A stretch of DNA of 64,000 bases from Mesobacillus selenatarsenatis SF-1 (GTDB lineage: Bacteria; Bacillota; Bacilli; Bacillales; Cytobacillaceae), in assembly GCF_000813125.1 (NCBI RefSeq), contig NZ_BASE01000012.1:62001-126000 (forward strand), read 5' to 3'. The position numbers were made by a program, and so were the translations under genes. Shown here piece after piece: positions 52,561-61,582 of the stretch. The notes beneath the pieces are model-generated. The model saw only the letters and a program-made list of their open reading frames with translations, was not told the origin of the DNA and searched no databases. Numbering within the stretch: the first letter of the stretch is position 1; each line of letters opens with the position of its first letter.

Positions 52561-52893
52561 AACACCTACCTCCCTTTACAATATAAAAAACGGCTCATTC
52601 TTCAAATATGTAAATCCAGTAAACCTAACATTTTATCCAAACCATATTAAACTTTTACCCGACATAAATCCAAGTAAACGGCACTGATTTAGTACTATCA
52701 GTGTTGACAACAGCGGTTGATTTATTTTACTAATAAAACTTCGTCCAACCTTATATCTTTGTCCATGAGGATGCTTTCCCAAAAATTACTTTTTCACAAT
52801 CATAACTTGTAAATATTTGCATACTCTGTGATAGACTATTTTTATAGAAAACAACATGAGACTGATAGAAATAGATTTCAAGGGGGAGTAGTA

Positions 52894-53745
52894 GTGTATA
52901 ACAGTGGTTTAATCCTTGAAGGCGGAGGCATGAGAGGTGTCTACACTGCCGGGGTGCTGGAGCACTTTTTAGAAAATGAATTATTTTTTCCGTATGTCAT
53001 TGGCGTTTCTGCTGGTGCATGCCAGGGCTCTTCCTATGTTGCTAGGCAACCTGGGCGCAACAAGCAAGTCACGATTGATTATGTAAAACACCAAGATTAT
53101 ATTTCTTATAAAAATTTACTTTTAAAAAAGGAATTATTCGGGATGGATTTCATATTTGATAAACTCCCTAATGAGCTTGTTCCATTTGATTTTGAAACTT
53201 TCAACAACGCTGCTGAAAAGTTTCTTGTTGGTACGACTGATTGTATCACCGGCGAACCGGTATTTTTTGATAAAAATGATGTGCCCGAGGATTTTCTTAA
53301 AATCATCAGAGCATCCAGTACACTACCGTTCATGGCACCGGCTATTGAGTTCCAGGGCCGGACGCTGATGGATGGAGGCATTGCGGATCCCATTCCAATA
53401 AGGAAAGCAATGGCTGATGGAGTGAGAAAAAACGTAATCGTTCTTACGAAACCAAAAGGATATCGCAAGAAGAAATCTTCCCTGTCCTGGCTGCCACGAT
53501 ATGTATATAAAGAATACAAAGGGCTGCACACTGCGCTCGAGACTCGCTACAAGCTGTATAACGAAACTCTTGACTATATTGAAGAACTAGAATCAAAAAA
53601 TGAAGTCTTCGTCATTAGGCCTTCAAAGGATCTCAAAGTAGGAAGAGTTGAGCGCAATCCCGATAAACTGACTCAATTGTATGAAGTTGGATTTGAAGAT
53701 ACAAAGGACAGTTTCGGTGAATTGAAAGACTGGCTAGGTGAGTAA
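52894..53745 (+). CDS. Patatin-like phospholipase
   Basis: The 283-residue enzyme has the GGGMRG oxyanion-type motif, nucleophile motif GVSAG (Ser), and the DGG dyad motif (MDGGIADPIPI). It is a cytosolic lipid acyl hydrolase of the YlbK/RssA style. GTG 52894 is used because AAGGGGGAG lies upstream; the ATG at 52828 has no ribosome site. Two bases after it begins a nucleotidyltransferase pseudogene, perhaps once in one operon. Confidence 0.9.
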   Translation: MYNSGLILEGGGMRGVYTAGVLEHFLENELFFPYVIGVSAGACQGSSYVARQPGRNKQVTIDYVKHQDYISYKNLLLKKELFGMDFIFDKLPNELVPFDFETFNNAAEKFLVGTTDCITGEPVFFDKNDVPEDFLKIIRASSTLPFMAPAIEFQGRTLMDGGIADPIPIRKAMADGVRKNVIVLTKPKGYRKKKSSLSWLPRYVYKEYKGLHTALETRYKLYNETLDYIEELESKNEVFVIRPSKDLKVGRVERNPDKLTQLYEVGFEDTKDSFGELKDWLGE

Positions 53746-53747
53746 AG

Positions 53748-54504
53748 ATGGTGTTAAATGATGCACTTGAAGTTTTATCAAATAGCCTTAAACAAGACAA
53801 TAGAGTTCAAGCTATTTTCGTGAAAGGATCTGTTGGACGCGGGGAGCAAGACGAACATTCTGATTTGGATTTATATTGCCTTGTTGAAGAGAATGACCTC
53901 GATGCTTTCCTTCACAGTCGTATCCATCATCTAGAGTCATATGGAAAATTGCTTTTTCATGATGACATTTTCATCGTTGCACCACAGATTCTTGCAGTTT
54001 ATGAAAATATGCTTCATGTAGATTTGTTTACAGTAACAGAGAAGACTTTTATTGAAAAAGACTCCTTTAAAGTCATTTACGACCCGGATCATCGTCTGGA
54101 AAAATTCAAAAAAACTCAAAACCTCAGGTTATCTGCAGATGAATTCCAGGATGCAGTCGATGACATCGCCTGGTTTCTTTTTCAATACAAAAAATCTGCA
54201 GCAAGAGGCAATGATTTATGGTCAGTGAATATGCTCAATCAGGTCACGTCACATCTATCAAGAGTGTTGCTGCATAGATATAAACCGAACGAGCCCAATT
54301 AGGATTGAAAACAGCAGAAACTTCACTGCCAGAAGAACTGATTAAGAATATCAGCAGAATCCAGGAAAACATCACCCCGCAAAACATCAAATAGCTGCTG
54401 TGTTGCTTCGTGATCTGTTAAAACGGGAAGCGGGATGGGTCCTCAATGAAGTGGCTAATCCAGCCAAGATAGAACCATTATGGAAAAGGGTTTTGAAAGA
54501 GTAG
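53748..54504 (+). pseudogene. Aminoglycoside nucleotidyltransferase-like, frameshifted
   Basis: The first 184 codons are intact and match a nucleotidyltransferase fold with GSVGRGEQDEHSDLDLY (GSxxRGxxxxxSDxD metal site). Then a missing base near 54285 moves the frame to ERAQLGLKTAETSLPEEL, and a second missing base near 54397 moves it again to HQIAAVLLRDLLKREAGWVL, ending TAG 54502-54504. The original would be about 252 residues. Loss of the C-terminal domain should stop any activity. Confidence 0.75.
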
Positions 54505-54650
54505 TGTTTGCATTTACATGCTTTCGAATAAGTTCAATCCCCTTGGGCAAACATATCATATTTCCATTCCCAATCGCTTTCATTGATCCCTGTGCCTAAA
54601 AGCCCACTCCATTCCCGGAATAAGCTTCAGAGTGTAGACCCTTTGAAAAT

Positions 54651-54693
54651 AAAATGGCGTGTAAACTGACACCAGTTTTACACGCCATTTTTC
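54651..54693. terminator. Terminator of AAAATGGC family
   Basis: AAAATGGCGTGTAAACT (54651-54667) pairs with AGTTTTACACGCCATTTT (54674-54691), one bulge, over a GACACC loop. The left pseudogene and the right remnant both end near or inside it. Confidence 0.88.
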
Positions 54694-54985
54694 TGATTTT
54701 TTAAGTATTCACATTCAATATGAGCTTTTGGGAAACCTAAACATACAAACCATGCCTTTTCAGTAACTTCTTTACCACAATAGATTTTTGCCATTCTAAA
54801 ATAGACTTCTTCTACTTTATTCCCAACTGTTTCAGGAAAAGGTTTGGCAGTAACTACACTCCATTTAGTATTTATGTAAGGAAACCATCAATTCCAGTTC
54901 CATTAGTTTTTGGTATTAAAGTATTTAATGCATCATTTACTTCTTTGCTATCCTTGGTGGATGGTTGCTCTATTTAAATGGAAAC
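54678..54985 (-). pseudogene. Frameshifted small protein
   Basis: About 63 codons (KPFPETVGNKVEEVYFRM..., KAWFVCLGFPKAHIECEY) end at TAA 54680-54678. A part in another frame continues upstream (KDSKEVNDALNTLIPK). Thus a frameshift near 54880 broke a gene of about 100 codons. Its stop codon lies inside the terminator hairpin. No family recognised. Confidence 0.55.
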
Positions 54986-55058
54986 CACCTTAACAAACCA
55001 TATGAATTTGAATGGACCCTGCTTTCCTGTATATTAAGGCTAGAAACAATTAGGAAGG

Positions 55059-56081
55059 ATGATTACTATTACTATTCAAAAGCAAATACAGCTTAAAAAG
55101 AGACCAACAGGAGTTCCTACTTCTGAACATTTTGAATTTGTGGAAGTTCCTGTAGAGTCACCTGCAAAAGGAGAAATACTTTTGCAGACTATTTATATTT
55201 CGGTTGATCCTTACTTACGAGGGCGCATGAATGACACCAAATCCTATATTCCACCGTTCAAATTGAACGAGGCGATTTCAAGTGGAGTAATTGGAAAAGT
55301 AGTTGAGTCAAAGTCAGACCTTTTTGAAGTTGGCGATTTCGTAATCGGCTCATTAGGCTGGCAGCAATTCTCGGTCGCAAAAGATAATACGGTACGTAAA
55401 ATTGACCCGAATCTGGCACCAGTCTCCGCTTACTTGAGTGTATTGGGCATGACCGGACTTACGGCGTACTTTGGCTTACTGGATATCGGGAAGCCGAAAG
55501 CAGGAGAAACCGTTGTTGTATCCGGTGCCGCAGGAGCAGTCGGTTCGATTGTGGGTCAAATCGCAAAAATCAAAGGTGCAAGGGTCGTTGGGATTGCCGG
55601 TTCCGATGAGAAGGTTCGTTATCTTCTAGATGAACTTGGATTTGATGCAGCAATAAACTACAATACACAGGATGTTGGCTCCGCTCTAAAAGAGGCGTGT
55701 CCTGATGGAATCGATGTCTATTTCGAAAACGTAGGCGGAGAGATTTCAGATACAATTTTCCCGCTCCTGAACAACTTCGCAAGAATTCCTGTCTGCGGAG
55801 CGATCTCAGCTTATAACAATTCTGAGCCAGATGTAGGGCCGCGGGTGCAAGGGTACTTAATCAAGACTAGTTCGTTGATGCAAGGTTTCACTGTCGGCAA
55901 TTACTCCTCCCGTTTTGGCGAGGGAGCCAAAGAATTGGCCAGCTGGCTTTTAGAAGGGAAATTGAAGTATGAAGAAACGGTTACAGAAGGCTTTGAAAAT
56001 ACAATAGATGCATTTTTGGATTTGTTCAAAGGCGCGAATCTCGGAAAAGCTATCGTGAAAGTTGCAGATTCTGACAAATAA
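55059..56081 (+). CDS. yfmJ: NADP-dependent oxidoreductase, YfmJ-like
   Basis: The 340-residue MDR-superfamily reductase has DPYLRGRMND at the N-terminus, a Rossmann motif VVSGAAGAVGSIVGQIAK, and GQ..K-type NADP residues, like B. subtilis YfmJ and leukotriene B4 12-hydroxydehydrogenase relatives. It reduces alpha,beta-unsaturated carbonyls in the cytosol. AGGAAGG abuts the ATG at 55059, an unusually short spacing, so translation may start a few codons later. Confidence 0.92.
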   Translation: MITITIQKQIQLKKRPTGVPTSEHFEFVEVPVESPAKGEILLQTIYISVDPYLRGRMNDTKSYIPPFKLNEAISSGVIGKVVESKSDLFEVGDFVIGSLGWQQFSVAKDNTVRKIDPNLAPVSAYLSVLGMTGLTAYFGLLDIGKPKAGETVVVSGAAGAVGSIVGQIAKIKGARVVGIAGSDEKVRYLLDELGFDAAINYNTQDVGSALKEACPDGIDVYFENVGGEISDTIFPLLNNFARIPVCGAISAYNNSEPDVGPRVQGYLIKTSSLMQGFTVGNYSSRFGEGAKELASWLLEGKLKYEETVTEGFENTIDAFLDLFKGANLGKAIVKVADSDK

Positions 56082-56087
56082 CTTGAA

Positions 56088-56145
56088 ATGCGCAAGCGCC
56101 ATGTCCAGTTCCGACAAGCGCTGGAGCTGGACAATTCTCAGAGTG
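56088..56145. repeat. Bacillaceae-type palindromic intergenic repeat
   Basis: GCGCAAGCGCCATGTCCAG, then CAAGCGCTGGAGCTGGAC, can fold on GTCCAG/CTGGAC arms. Sequences of this style (GCGCAAGCGCC...GACAAGCGC) are common intergenic repeats in Bacillaceae. It follows the YfmJ-like gene. Confidence 0.6.
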
Positions 56146-56237
56146 AATTTCACACTTTCTTAGTTCATTAAACAAACCGTTCCGGTGATATTTCTAAACC
56201 GTTCCGTTTTAGGGTGCATACCCTTTAAATGACAATG

Positions 56238-56283
56238 AAAATGGCGTGTAAACTGACATCAGTTTTTTGACACGCCATTTTTC
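56238..56283 (+). terminator. Terminator of AAAATGGC family
   Basis: AAAATGGCGTG (56238-56248) with CACGCCATTTT (56271-56281) and inner AAACT/AGTTT. The preceding AACCGTTCCGTTTTAGGGTG block is shared with 34195-34238. Confidence 0.85.
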
Positions 56284-56490
56284 TAATTATTGTATTTTCG
56301 GACCCGAAATATAATGGTTCTTATTCAACATAAGCACCCTGATAGTTTAAGTGTACCACTTCATAAAGTTACATCGATTTTAACAACTATACATTGAAAC
56401 TTACTTTACTCACATTCCATTTTTTTATATCATATTGAGCACCTCCCAGAACAAAAGGTACTCTATACACACGAATCATTGAACTCCTTG

Positions 56491-56988
56491 TTATTCTTTT
56501 CCGCTAAACTCTAAAATATTTAAACCCTCAGATGCCTCTGGTGCTTCAAAAAATTTAGTAACATGAATAAACACCGATTCCGTGTCAAAAGCTGCTCTTT
56601 CGGGTTGTTCGATACGCCTTTGTGCAATTTGACGTAAGCATTGCCCGTTATTTAGATTAAGGAAAATTAGTTGATGGCTTGCATTGACCTCTGACGCCAT
56701 ATCCAAAAACCACTTTCGCAGTTTTTGAGTGTTAGCTGGAAAATCCATCACTACATCTGTACCGACACTTAATATGTTTTGGACATGCTTTTTAACCAAC
56801 GGCTTGAGCTGCGCTGAGAATTTTAGGTAGTCCTCAAATGATGCAATCTGATTGGGATAAATAGATGAAAGCCATTCATCCTCAGACAACAGTACCGCAT
56901 GTTTATCTATCGCCAATTGTTTTGATTTAGTTGATTTTCCAGCTCCCATTTTTCCACAGAAAAAGTATAGCGTCCCCAATTGTTTCAT
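56491..56988 (-). CDS. P-loop kinase-like ATPase (AAA_33 type)
   Basis: The 165-residue protein has Walker A GKMGAGKST at the N-terminus (residues 12-20), a DVVMDFPANTQ Walker B-like segment, and an RRIEQPERAAFD lid, as in small nucleoside/aminoglycoside kinase-like P-loop proteins. The substrate is unknown; resistance-type roles are possible for this class. It is short, monocistronic and placed after a palindromic box. Confidence 0.82.
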   Translation of the reverse strand: MKQLGTLYFFCGKMGAGKSTKSKQLAIDKHAVLLSEDEWLSSIYPNQIASFEDYLKFSAQLKPLVKKHVQNILSVGTDVVMDFPANTQKLRKWFLDMASEVNASHQLIFLNLNNGQCLRQIAQRRIEQPERAAFDTESVFIHVTKFFEAPEASEGLNILEFSGKE

Positions 56989-57104
56989 ATTTTTTAATCC
57001 CCCCCGTGGTTATTTTAGTTAAAAGCTTTTACTTCGTTAGTTCCCATAGACATTCTACTCTTATTAATATTTATATAAAATTTTACTTATTCTACCAATT
57101 TGGT

Positions 57105-57146
57105 TCGTATTCCTTCTTGAACTAACCTCCCCGTTTTTTCAATAAC
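57105..57146 (-). repeat. Cassette-type box without terminator stem
   Basis: CTTCTTGAAC, TAACCTCCCCGTTTT, TTCAATAACAATTG. The box matches the palindromic elements upstream, but the terminator hairpin is missing. It lies downstream of the gene at 57208. Confidence 0.6.
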
Positions 57147-57207
57147 AATTGCCTATTCGGCAGAGCGGTCTAGTACACTTGCTCTCCCTGGTCCTTAGAA
57201 TTAAAAG

Positions 57208-57492
57208 CTAAAGAACTTGCCTCAATGCTTGGTAAACTGCTGGATTAGTAATGAAACCCAAAAGCAGTAATGTAACACCTATCTTTTTACTTGTTCTAGT
57301 TATTGCTTTATTTTTCCTGAGAGAAATGACTGAAAAGATTGTGAATACAGGATATACAATATAAGAAATTGCAATAATTATTAAAAAAGCATCTCTTGCA
57401 TTATTTGTTATTAATTCAATCCAATATCCTAAAGTCCATTGCAAGAAGCAAATTCCACTTAAACTAATTAAGAACCATATTGGTAATTTCAT
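57208..57492 (-). CDS. Small membrane protein
   Basis: The 94-residue product has three transmembrane helices (FLISLSGICFLQWTLGYW, AFLIIIAISYIVYPVFTIF, IGVTLLLLGFITNPAV). A box element follows. Not recognised. Confidence 0.6.
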   Translation of the reverse strand: MKLPIWFLISLSGICFLQWTLGYWIELITNNARDAFLIIIAISYIVYPVFTIFSVISLRKNKAITRTSKKIGVTLLLLGFITNPAVYQALRQVL

Positions 57493-57525
57493 AATATAGA
57501 CTCCTTTGCAGTCCCCTTTACTTTC

Positions 57526-58068
57526 TTACATCTCAGCAACTACATTACCAACTTCATCTATGAAGTCTATTTTAATGTTATTGAAGTTATCTTTATTATC
57601 GTTCATCATTAACCAGATTCCAGTTTTATCATTTAGCATAACAATATCTGCTTCATTTCCATTTACATTTATGGCCTTTATCTCAGTAACTATATCCTTT
57701 GGTATGACTCCATGTAAAAGAATCTCTCCATTTAATTCATCAACAAAAGTTGAATAAGAGTAACCCTCATTACTATTGTTCGAATAATATGTTCGTTTCC
57801 AACCAAATACTCCTTTCTCAAACAGAACTAATGAAACATTATCATTAACTTCAAATGGTACAAATACAGGTTTACCTTTTCTGTAGAACTCTTTATTACC
57901 AATTGCATTCTGAGCAACTTCAGTTTTAAATTCACTGTTCATGTATTTTTCGAAAGCTTCATCGACTGTTTTGGAACCTAGATTAATTGTTTCTATAATT
58001 GCAAATATTACATATATAAAAATGATTGATGTGCCAATAATTATGGTTGCTTTTTTACGGTTTCCCAT
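57526..58068 (-). CDS. Membrane-anchored hypothetical protein
   Basis: A product of about 180 residues from ATG 58068 (GAGGGTGAAGG upstream). An N-terminal anchor (IIIGTSIIFIYVIFAIIE) is followed by a beta-rich domain (FVPFEVNDNVSLVLFEKG) facing outside. No family recognised. The frame further up to 58101 is less well placed. Confidence 0.6.
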   Translation of the reverse strand: MGNRKKATIIIGTSIIFIYVIFAIIETINLGSKTVDEAFEKYMNSEFKTEVAQNAIGNKEFYRKGKPVFVPFEVNDNVSLVLFEKGVFGWKRTYYSNNSNEGYSYSTFVDELNGEILLHGVIPKDIVTEIKAINVNGNEADIVMLNDKTGIWLMMNDNKDNFNNIKIDFIDEVGNVVAEM

Positions 58069-58272
58069 ACAAACCTTCACCCTCTTTATATTCTCACTCA
58101 TGAACTTTTGAGTAACGTGCCTCTTTAATTCTATAAGCCTTTGGAATGTAGAATTTATAATGTCAGCGGAAATGACTTTTCTTTTGTTCCGCTGTTTATA
58201 ATAATATAATTATTATGTCATTTTTGATCTCGATACTCTATAAAAAGTGTATGAGTCTTTTTATATAAAATG

Positions 58273-58310
58273 AAAATGGCATACGTCAATTCGTATGCCA
58301 TTTCTTTTAA
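58273..58310. terminator. Bidirectional terminator
   Basis: AAATGGCATACG (58274-58285) pairs perfectly with CGTATGCCATTT (58292-58303). It serves the aldehyde dehydrogenase operon. Confidence 0.88.
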
Positions 58311-58358
58311 ATATATATCGTTTTCCATCTTAAACGTAACGGTTTAAATCACACCGAA

Positions 58359-59786
58359 TTATAGCCGAACCCCAATAAATTTCATTTCAGTCATTTCATC
58401 CATCGCATACTTGACGCCTTCTCTACCTAGTCCGCTTAGTTTCACGCCGCCATATGGGTAATTGTCCTGACGGTATACCGATGAGTCATTGATCCAGACT
58501 CCTCCCATTTCGAGGCTGTCTGCAACTCGATAAGCGCGGCTGATGTCTTTCGTAAATACGCCTGCCTGAAGACCATAGATGGAATCATTGGTATTTTCAA
58601 CCGCTTCTTCTTCTGTATTGAAAGGCAGCACGGTTACAATTGGTGCAAATGCTTCTTCCTTAACGACTTTCATGTCCTTTTTTACATTGGTGATGATTGT
58701 CGGGTACATCATCGTACCCTTTCTTTCGCCACCTGTTTCTATAGTCGCTCCTTGGTCTCTCGCTTCTTCCACCCATTCCTGGATTCTTTTTGCCGCGTTT
58801 TCATCGATCATTGGGCCAAAATCAGTTTCTTCTTCCATCGGATCACCGATGTTCAGTTGATTCGTTGCTTCAATATACTTCTTGAGGAACTCGTCATAGA
58901 TACCTTCCTGGACGTATATTCTTTGAGCGGAAACACAGACTTGTCCTGAATAACCAAAGGCTGCATTAACCAGCCTATCGACGGCATCCTCAATATCGGC
59001 GTCCTCAAAGACGATATTCGGCGAGTTTGAACCGAGTTCCATTGTGACCTTTTTAAAACCGGCAGTGTCGCGAATGATTTTCCCGACTGTCAAACTGCCG
59101 GTAAAAGTGATTTTTGGTACATCCTTATGCGGAACAAGAGTGGTTCCTGCCGTTACACCGGTGCTCAGGACCAGGTTCAATGCTCCATCAGGCAACCCTG
59201 CATCCTTTAAAAGCTTCGCAAGCATGTAGGCTGATACAGGCGTTTTTTCAGCTGGTTTAAAAATAACCGTATTACCCGCAGCAATAGCCGGGGCAATCTT
59301 ATGCAGCGATAAATTCAACGGGAAGTTAAATGGAGTGATGGCACCAATTACACCCATCGGAACCCGCTTCACCATTCCCATTCGGTTATCCCCTCGTAGC
59401 GCAGCATCCATTGGCACCACTTCCCCTGCCGTATGTTTAGACAGCTCGCTTGAAAATCGTAGAATTTGAATTGAACGCATAATCTCTGCCCTGCTATGCT
59501 TGATGGGCTTTCCCGCTTCCACCGCTATGATCTCGGCAAATTCCTCTTTCTTTTCTTCCAAAAGTTCGGAAGCTCTAAGAAGAATATCTGCTCTCTCATG
59601 TGCCGGCATTGTTTTCATCGTTGTATGGAAGGTCTGGAGGCTGTTTTCGATTGCCTCCTCCATCTCCTTTTCACCAGCAAGATGCATTTCTGCAACCAAC
59701 GCGCCGCTGTATGGATTCCTTACTTCCATCGTTTCAGCGCTAGCATCAATCCTTTCAGCACCGTTAATGATCGAAGCAATTTTCAT
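58359..59786 (-). CDS. Aldehyde dehydrogenase
   Basis: The 475-residue NAD(P)-dependent enzyme has the Rossmann site GSLTVGKII, Glu in MELGSNSPN, and catalytic Cys in GYSGQVCVSAQRIYV. It is close to the group with glyceraldehyde-3-phosphate/succinate-semialdehyde-like and phenylacetaldehyde-like members; the substrate cannot be named. It follows the acetolactate-synthase-like gene by 17 bases, so both are one operon and the substrate may be an aldehyde derived from pyruvate-type chemistry. Confidence 0.92.
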   Translation of the reverse strand: MKIASIINGAERIDASAETMEVRNPYSGALVAEMHLAGEKEMEEAIENSLQTFHTTMKTMPAHERADILLRASELLEEKKEEFAEIIAVEAGKPIKHSRAEIMRSIQILRFSSELSKHTAGEVVPMDAALRGDNRMGMVKRVPMGVIGAITPFNFPLNLSLHKIAPAIAAGNTVIFKPAEKTPVSAYMLAKLLKDAGLPDGALNLVLSTGVTAGTTLVPHKDVPKITFTGSLTVGKIIRDTAGFKKVTMELGSNSPNIVFEDADIEDAVDRLVNAAFGYSGQVCVSAQRIYVQEGIYDEFLKKYIEATNQLNIGDPMEEETDFGPMIDENAAKRIQEWVEEARDQGATIETGGERKGTMMYPTIITNVKKDMKVVKEEAFAPIVTVLPFNTEEEAVENTNDSIYGLQAGVFTKDISRAYRVADSLEMGGVWINDSSVYRQDNYPYGGVKLSGLGREGVKYAMDEMTEMKFIGVRL

Positions 59787-59803
59787 GACATCCCCTCCTG
59801 TTC

Positions 59804-61435
59804 CTAGCTTAGGATTTCACCTAATTTTTCGGTTAGCTTCATGTTTTCGCTGTAGTCCACAGGGCAATCGATTAGAACTGGTTTATTCATGGCGACTGCT
59901 TTCTTGATCGCACCCTTCAATTCTCCGGCTTCATTTATGCCAATCGCTTCAAAGCCATAGGATTGTGCCAGCTGGAGGAATTCCGGGTTGCCGAATTTGA
60001 CATTCGAAGTTCTGTTAAATTCCCTGCGCTGATGCCATTCAATCAGACCATAGCCGCCATCTCTCCATAAAAGGATGATAATCGGCAGATTCAATCTCTT
60101 TGCCGTTTCGAGTTCGGCACTGGACATTTGGAACGCTCCGTCGCCAACGACCGCGACAACATTCCGTTCCGGATGGACCATTTTTGCAGAGATTGCCGCA
60201 GGGACAGCAATCCCCATGGAAGCCAACCCGTTGGATATCAGACAGGTGTTTGGCTCAAAAGTATGATACATTCTTGCCATCCACATTTTGTGCGCTCCGA
60301 CATCCGAGATGACTATATCCTCCTCGTTCATCACTGACCTGAGGTCATGGATGATTTTCTGCGGTTTTACTGGATAGCTTGTATCGTCAGCAAAGGTCTC
60401 GTATTCATTTAGCGTTTTTTCCCTCACGTTTGCTACCCACTTGTTATCCCTGTCAGTGGATGAGATGACCTTTTCTAACTGCTTGAGATTTTCATTGATA
60501 TCACCAATCACGCTATGTTTGACAGGATAATTTGCGTCAGTTTCAGCTTCTATTGTATCGATGTGTAAAATAGGGCTTTCTCCATCAGGGTTCCAATTTT
60601 TTGGCGGATATTCAGCTATGTCAAAACCAATCGCAATGATCAAGTCGGACTGTTCAAAACCACATGTGATATAGTCCTTGCCGCTAATGCCAGCAGTCAA
60701 AAGACTTTGATCATTTTTCCAGGAAATCGCTCCTTTCCCCATGAAGGTATGAACGACCGGAAGATCTGCTTTTTCCGCGAAAGTTCTTAGGCTTTCCTCA
60801 GCCTGTCCTCTTTCAACACCCATTCCGGCAAGAATCAGTGGATGCTTCGCCTGTTCGATAAGCTTAGCTGCATCTGTGATAACTCGTTCTCCCGCTTCCA
60901 TAATAGTCGGCTCAATGATTTCCAGAGGTTTACCCTCTACTTCCATCGCTGCTATATCTTCTGGCAGGTCGATATGGGTGGCTCCGGGCTTTTCCCCTTG
61001 TGCAACATCAAATGCTTTCCGGACAACCTCCGGTATAATTTCCGCCTTTTTCACCTGTGTATTCCACTTTGTCACCGGCTCAAAAATGGAAACCAGGTCA
61101 TAATATTGGTGTGAAATTTTATGCTGGCGGTCCAAGCCTGCCTGTCCTGTGATGGCAACGATCGGGCTGTGGTCCATATTTGAATTGGCCACCCCTGTTA
61201 AAAGGTTCGTCGCGCCTGGTCCAAGAGTCGCAAGGCAAACCCCCGGCTTACCGGTTAGTCTCCCGTAGGTCCCAGCCATAAAAGCGGCATTCGTTTCATG
61301 TCTTGTTACAATGAATTCAATGCTCGAATCGAGGAGAGCGTCCATAATATCAAGGTTTTCCTCACCGGGAACACCGAAAATGTATTCAACACCTTCGCGT
61401 TCCAGACATTTAATCATTAATTCAGCTGCTTTCAT
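59804..61435 (-). CDS. Acetolactate synthase-like ThDP enzyme
   Basis: The 543-residue ThDP-dependent enzyme has the catalytic Glu motif (TRHETNAAFMAGTYGRLTGKPG), a GDGAFQMSSAELETAKRLN ThDP/Mg site and a central FAD-like domain, as in large subunits of acetolactate synthase. No small subunit gene is next to it, and it is shorter than biosynthetic IlvB, so it fits the catabolic AlsS-like or a related carboligase class. It is the first gene of a two-gene operon with an aldehyde dehydrogenase, an unusual pair, and alsD is absent. Confidence 0.85.
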   Translation of the reverse strand: MKAAELMIKCLEREGVEYIFGVPGEENLDIMDALLDSSIEFIVTRHETNAAFMAGTYGRLTGKPGVCLATLGPGATNLLTGVANSNMDHSPIVAITGQAGLDRQHKISHQYYDLVSIFEPVTKWNTQVKKAEIIPEVVRKAFDVAQGEKPGATHIDLPEDIAAMEVEGKPLEIIEPTIMEAGERVITDAAKLIEQAKHPLILAGMGVERGQAEESLRTFAEKADLPVVHTFMGKGAISWKNDQSLLTAGISGKDYITCGFEQSDLIIAIGFDIAEYPPKNWNPDGESPILHIDTIEAETDANYPVKHSVIGDINENLKQLEKVISSTDRDNKWVANVREKTLNEYETFADDTSYPVKPQKIIHDLRSVMNEEDIVISDVGAHKMWMARMYHTFEPNTCLISNGLASMGIAVPAAISAKMVHPERNVVAVVGDGAFQMSSAELETAKRLNLPIIILLWRDGGYGLIEWHQRREFNRTSNVKFGNPEFLQLAQSYGFEAIGINEAGELKGAIKKAVAMNKPVLIDCPVDYSENMKLTEKLGEILS

Positions 61436-61529
61436 ATCAACACTCCTTTTCGTGTAATAATCCTTATAATGACTATTCCACGTAGCAGTGCAGATAAACT
61501 TTTAGTAAAGAATGGAGGACTGGAACAAC

Positions 61530-61573
61530 AAAAAAAGTGCGTCAATCCCGATCAGGATTACACGCACTTTTTC
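61530..61573 (-). terminator. Terminator of TerC gene
   Basis: AAAAAGTGCGT.AATCC pairs with GGATT.ACGCACTTTTT around a CGATCA loop. Its arms resemble the terminator part of the cassette elements. Confidence 0.88.
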
Positions 61574-61582
61574 CTTCATTAA

